Of a stretch of 7,695 nt of DNA, positions 6,175 through 7,695 are shown piece after piece. The notes under the pieces were generated by a model. That model made no database searches. It saw nothing but the letters and a program-made list of their open reading frames with translations, and was not told the origin of the DNA. Source of the stretch: Flavobacteriales bacterium UBA7382 (lineage in GTDB: Bacteria > Bacteroidota > Bacteroidia > Flavobacteriales_D > Sanyastnellaceae); contig DKNS01000017.1 of the NCBI GenBank assembly GCA_002469765.1, positions 1 through 7,695 of the forward strand. The letters are read 5' to 3'. Numbering within the stretch: position 1 is the stretch's first letter; every line of letters begins with the position of its first letter. A program made the translations under genes and the position numbers.

Positions 6175-7317
6175 ATGAACCTCCACCTCACCGAAGAACA
6201 GCTTGCAGTGCGCGACGCAGCACGGGACTTTGCTCACAATGTCCTCAAGTCCGGCGTCATTGAACGCGACAACGAACAACGCTTCCCCGCCGATGAAGTA
6301 CGCCAACTGGGCGAATTGGGCTTCATGGGCATGATGGTGGAACCCAAGTACGGAGGTTCAGGGATGGACACCGTGAGCTACGTGCTTGCGATGGAAGAAA
6401 TCAGCAAGATTGATGCGTCCACCAGCGTATGCATGAGCGTCAACAACTCTTTGGTGTGCTACGGTCTTCAGGAGTTCGGCACCGAAGCCCAAAAAGAAAA
6501 GTTTCTCGTGCCCCTCGCCTCGGGAAAAAAAATTGGCGCGTTCTGCCTTTCGGAACCGGAAGCAGGATCAGACGCCACCTCCCAGCGCACCACCGCGGTG
6601 GACATGGGCGACCACTATCTCCTGAACGGCACGAAAAACTGGATCACCAACGGCAACAGTGCATCCACGTATCTCGTGATCGCCCAAACCGACCCTGAGA
6701 AAGGACACCGCGGCATCAACGCGCTCATTGTGGAACGCGACATGCCTGGGTTCCAACTGGGCGCCAAGGAGGACAAGTTGGGCATTCGGGGTTCGGACAC
6801 CCACACCTTGATGTTCCAAGACGTGAAAGTCCCCAAAGAGAACCGCATTGGGGAAGATGGCTTTGGATTCAAGTTCGCCATGAAGACCTTAAGCGGAGGG
6901 CGCATCGGCATCGCCGCACAAGCCCTCGGCATCGCGTCAGGCGCCTTGGAATTGGCCCTTGCCTACTCGAAGGAGCGCAAGGCGTTTGGCAAGGAAATCC
7001 ACAAGCACCAAGCCATTTCTTTCAAACTCGCGGACATGGCCACCCAAATTGAGGCGGCGCGTTTGCTATGCCTTAAGGCGGCGGCGCTGAAGGATGCGGG
7101 TGAGAACTACGATTTGGCCTCGTCCATGGCGAAGCTCTACGCGTCAGATGTGGCGATGAAGCATACCGTCGAAGCGGTCCAAATCCACGGAGGCTACGGA
7201 TTCGTCAAGGAATACCACGTGGAACGCTTGATGCGAGACGCCAAAATCACCCAGATCTACGAGGGCACTTCAGAGGTACAGAAAATCGTCATCAGTCGGG
7301 CCGTCCTGGCAGACTGA
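6175..7317 (+). CDS. Acyl-CoA dehydrogenase, short-chain/butyryl-CoA type
   Basis: This 380-residue FAD enzyme oxidises an acyl-CoA to the trans-2-enoyl-CoA and passes electrons to electron-transfer flavoprotein, as in fatty-acid or branched-chain amino-acid breakdown. It starts MNLHLTEEQLAVRDAARDFA, the normal family N-terminus, which fixes the ATG at 6175; the frame is open for 78 codons further upstream but that part is antisense to anmK and has no family features. Family signature one is CLSEPEAGSD (124-133), with the FAD-contacting WITNG at 156-160. RKAFGKEIHKHQ lies at 268-279 and signature two, QIHGGYGFVKEYHVERLMRD, at 336-355. Glu363 in IYEGTSE is the catalytic base at the position used by short- and medium-chain enzymes. 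Exact substrate cannot be read from sequence. It diverges from anmK, and its last 26 bases overlap the convergent gene. No clear promoter is visible in the 60-base gap. Confidence 0.95.
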   Translation: MNLHLTEEQLAVRDAARDFAHNVLKSGVIERDNEQRFPADEVRQLGELGFMGMMVEPKYGGSGMDTVSYVLAMEEISKIDASTSVCMSVNNSLVCYGLQEFGTEAQKEKFLVPLASGKKIGAFCLSEPEAGSDATSQRTTAVDMGDHYLLNGTKNWITNGNSASTYLVIAQTDPEKGHRGINALIVERDMPGFQLGAKEDKLGIRGSDTHTLMFQDVKVPKENRIGEDGFGFKFAMKTLSGGRIGIAAQALGIASGALELALAYSKERKAFGKEIHKHQAISFKLADMATQIEAARLLCLKAAALKDAGENYDLASSMAKLYASDVAMKHTVEAVQIHGGYGFVKEYHVERLMRDAKITQIYEGTSEVQKIVISRAVLAD

Positions 7318-7695
7318 TCGGGTTGTTGCGGGCATCCCACGCCGTCGATTCTCCTTTCCAGGTGGTGATCAAGTCGTCCACCCCATCCCCGTCCACGTCC
7401 CTCCATTCAAGACGTTCTGAACGGGTCAACCCTGAAATGCCCACCTCGGCACCTTGTCCCAAGGTGAATTCCCGGACGTGTTGGGTGGCGTCGATGAACA
7501 GCACCGAGGTGTTGTCCAGGCCCGAGCCTTTACGGAAGACGGGCAGGTGTGAGGCGTGGACGCGAACAGGGGTTTGGGCTCGGGGACTTCCATTCCGATT
7601 CAGGAGCTCGACCTGGCCGTCTTCTCGGCCGACATAGATGTAATCTCGCGACCCCAGTCTGAGGTGTTGGATGTGTCGCACTGGAGATTGGAGAT
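7292..7695 (-). CDS. C-terminal part of a beta-propeller/FG-GAP-like protein
   Basis: The frame is open from the right edge of the window to a TGA at 7294-7292, giving the last 133 residues of a larger protein. Three blade-like units can be read: one ending DGQVELLNRNG, one around SVLFIDATQHVREFTL, and one with WRDVDGDGVDDLITTW followed by STAWDARNN. The repeated pattern of hydrophobic strands ending in a polar, aspartate- or asparagine-containing turn resembles the VCBS/FG-GAP and PQQ-like propellers of Bacteroidota surface or periplasmic proteins. The run DVDGDGVDD (7399-7373) looks like a calcium-binding loop. There is no T9SS-type C-terminal sorting domain: the chain stops 26 residues after that loop. 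The 3' end overlaps the acyl-CoA dehydrogenase by 26 bases on the opposite strand. I do not recognise the exact family, and the N-terminus, where a signal peptide might be, is not in view. Confidence 0.72.
   Translation of the reverse strand, partial: LQSPVRHIQHLRLGSRDYIYVGREDGQVELLNRNGSPRAQTPVRVHASHLPVFRKGSGLDNTSVLFIDATQHVREFTLGQGAEVGISGLTRSERLEWRDVDGDGVDDLITTWKGESTAWDARNNPISLPGRPD

Noticed and set aside
1..7695. A hidden new system (defence island, mobile element, retron or biosynthetic cluster)
   Set aside because: Nearly all sequence is explained by core metabolic and envelope genes; there are no nucleases, integrases, repeat arrays, inverted terminal repeats or composition breaks visible by eye.

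Overview
The window looks like chromosomal housekeeping DNA from a fairly GC-rich member of the Bacteroidota, most likely a marine Flavobacteriia-type bacterium. The assignment rests on protein features: a Bacteroidota-style Glu/Leu dehydrogenase of 409 residues, a NhaD antiporter, the ExbB-ExbD-TonB-FolC block, a near-absence of Shine-Dalgarno sequences, and one good match to the Bacteroidota -7 promoter element (TAnnTTTG). I see no tRNA, rRNA, CRISPR array, insertion sequence or phage gene. Coding density is about 95% and no gene-free stretch exceeds 123 bases.

Seven genes run leftward (minus strand), in transcription order: anmK (anhydro-N-acetylmuramic acid kinase, 6114 to 4975), a Glu/Leu/Phe/Val dehydrogenase (4943 to 3714), nhaD (sodium:proton antiporter, 3645 to 2269), exbB (2145 to 1441), exbD (1444 to 1043), a TonB-like protein (1035 to 226) and folC (224 to beyond the left edge). 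The last four are packed with junctions of -4, +7 and +1 bases and surely form one operon. Gaps of 31, 68 and 123 bases separate the upstream three, so these may have their own promoters. An acyl-CoA dehydrogenase diverges from anmK across a 60-base gap and runs rightward to 7317. It meets a leftward, right-truncated beta-propeller-like protein tail-to-tail with a 26-base overlap.

Functionally the window combines cell-wall recycling (AnmK), amino-acid oxidation or synthesis (dehydrogenase), sodium/proton homeostasis (NhaD), energised outer-membrane transport (ExbB/ExbD/TonB), folate polyglutamylation (FolC) and fatty-acid or branched-chain acyl-CoA oxidation. From memory, a similar neighbourhood recurs in Flavobacteriia, so I read it as conserved core context and not an island. 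I do not find a convincing new system. The most unusual points are a TonB/ExbB pair lacking two residues central to the E. coli model, a histidine-rich loop in NhaD, and an inverted repeat abutting the anmK start codon.
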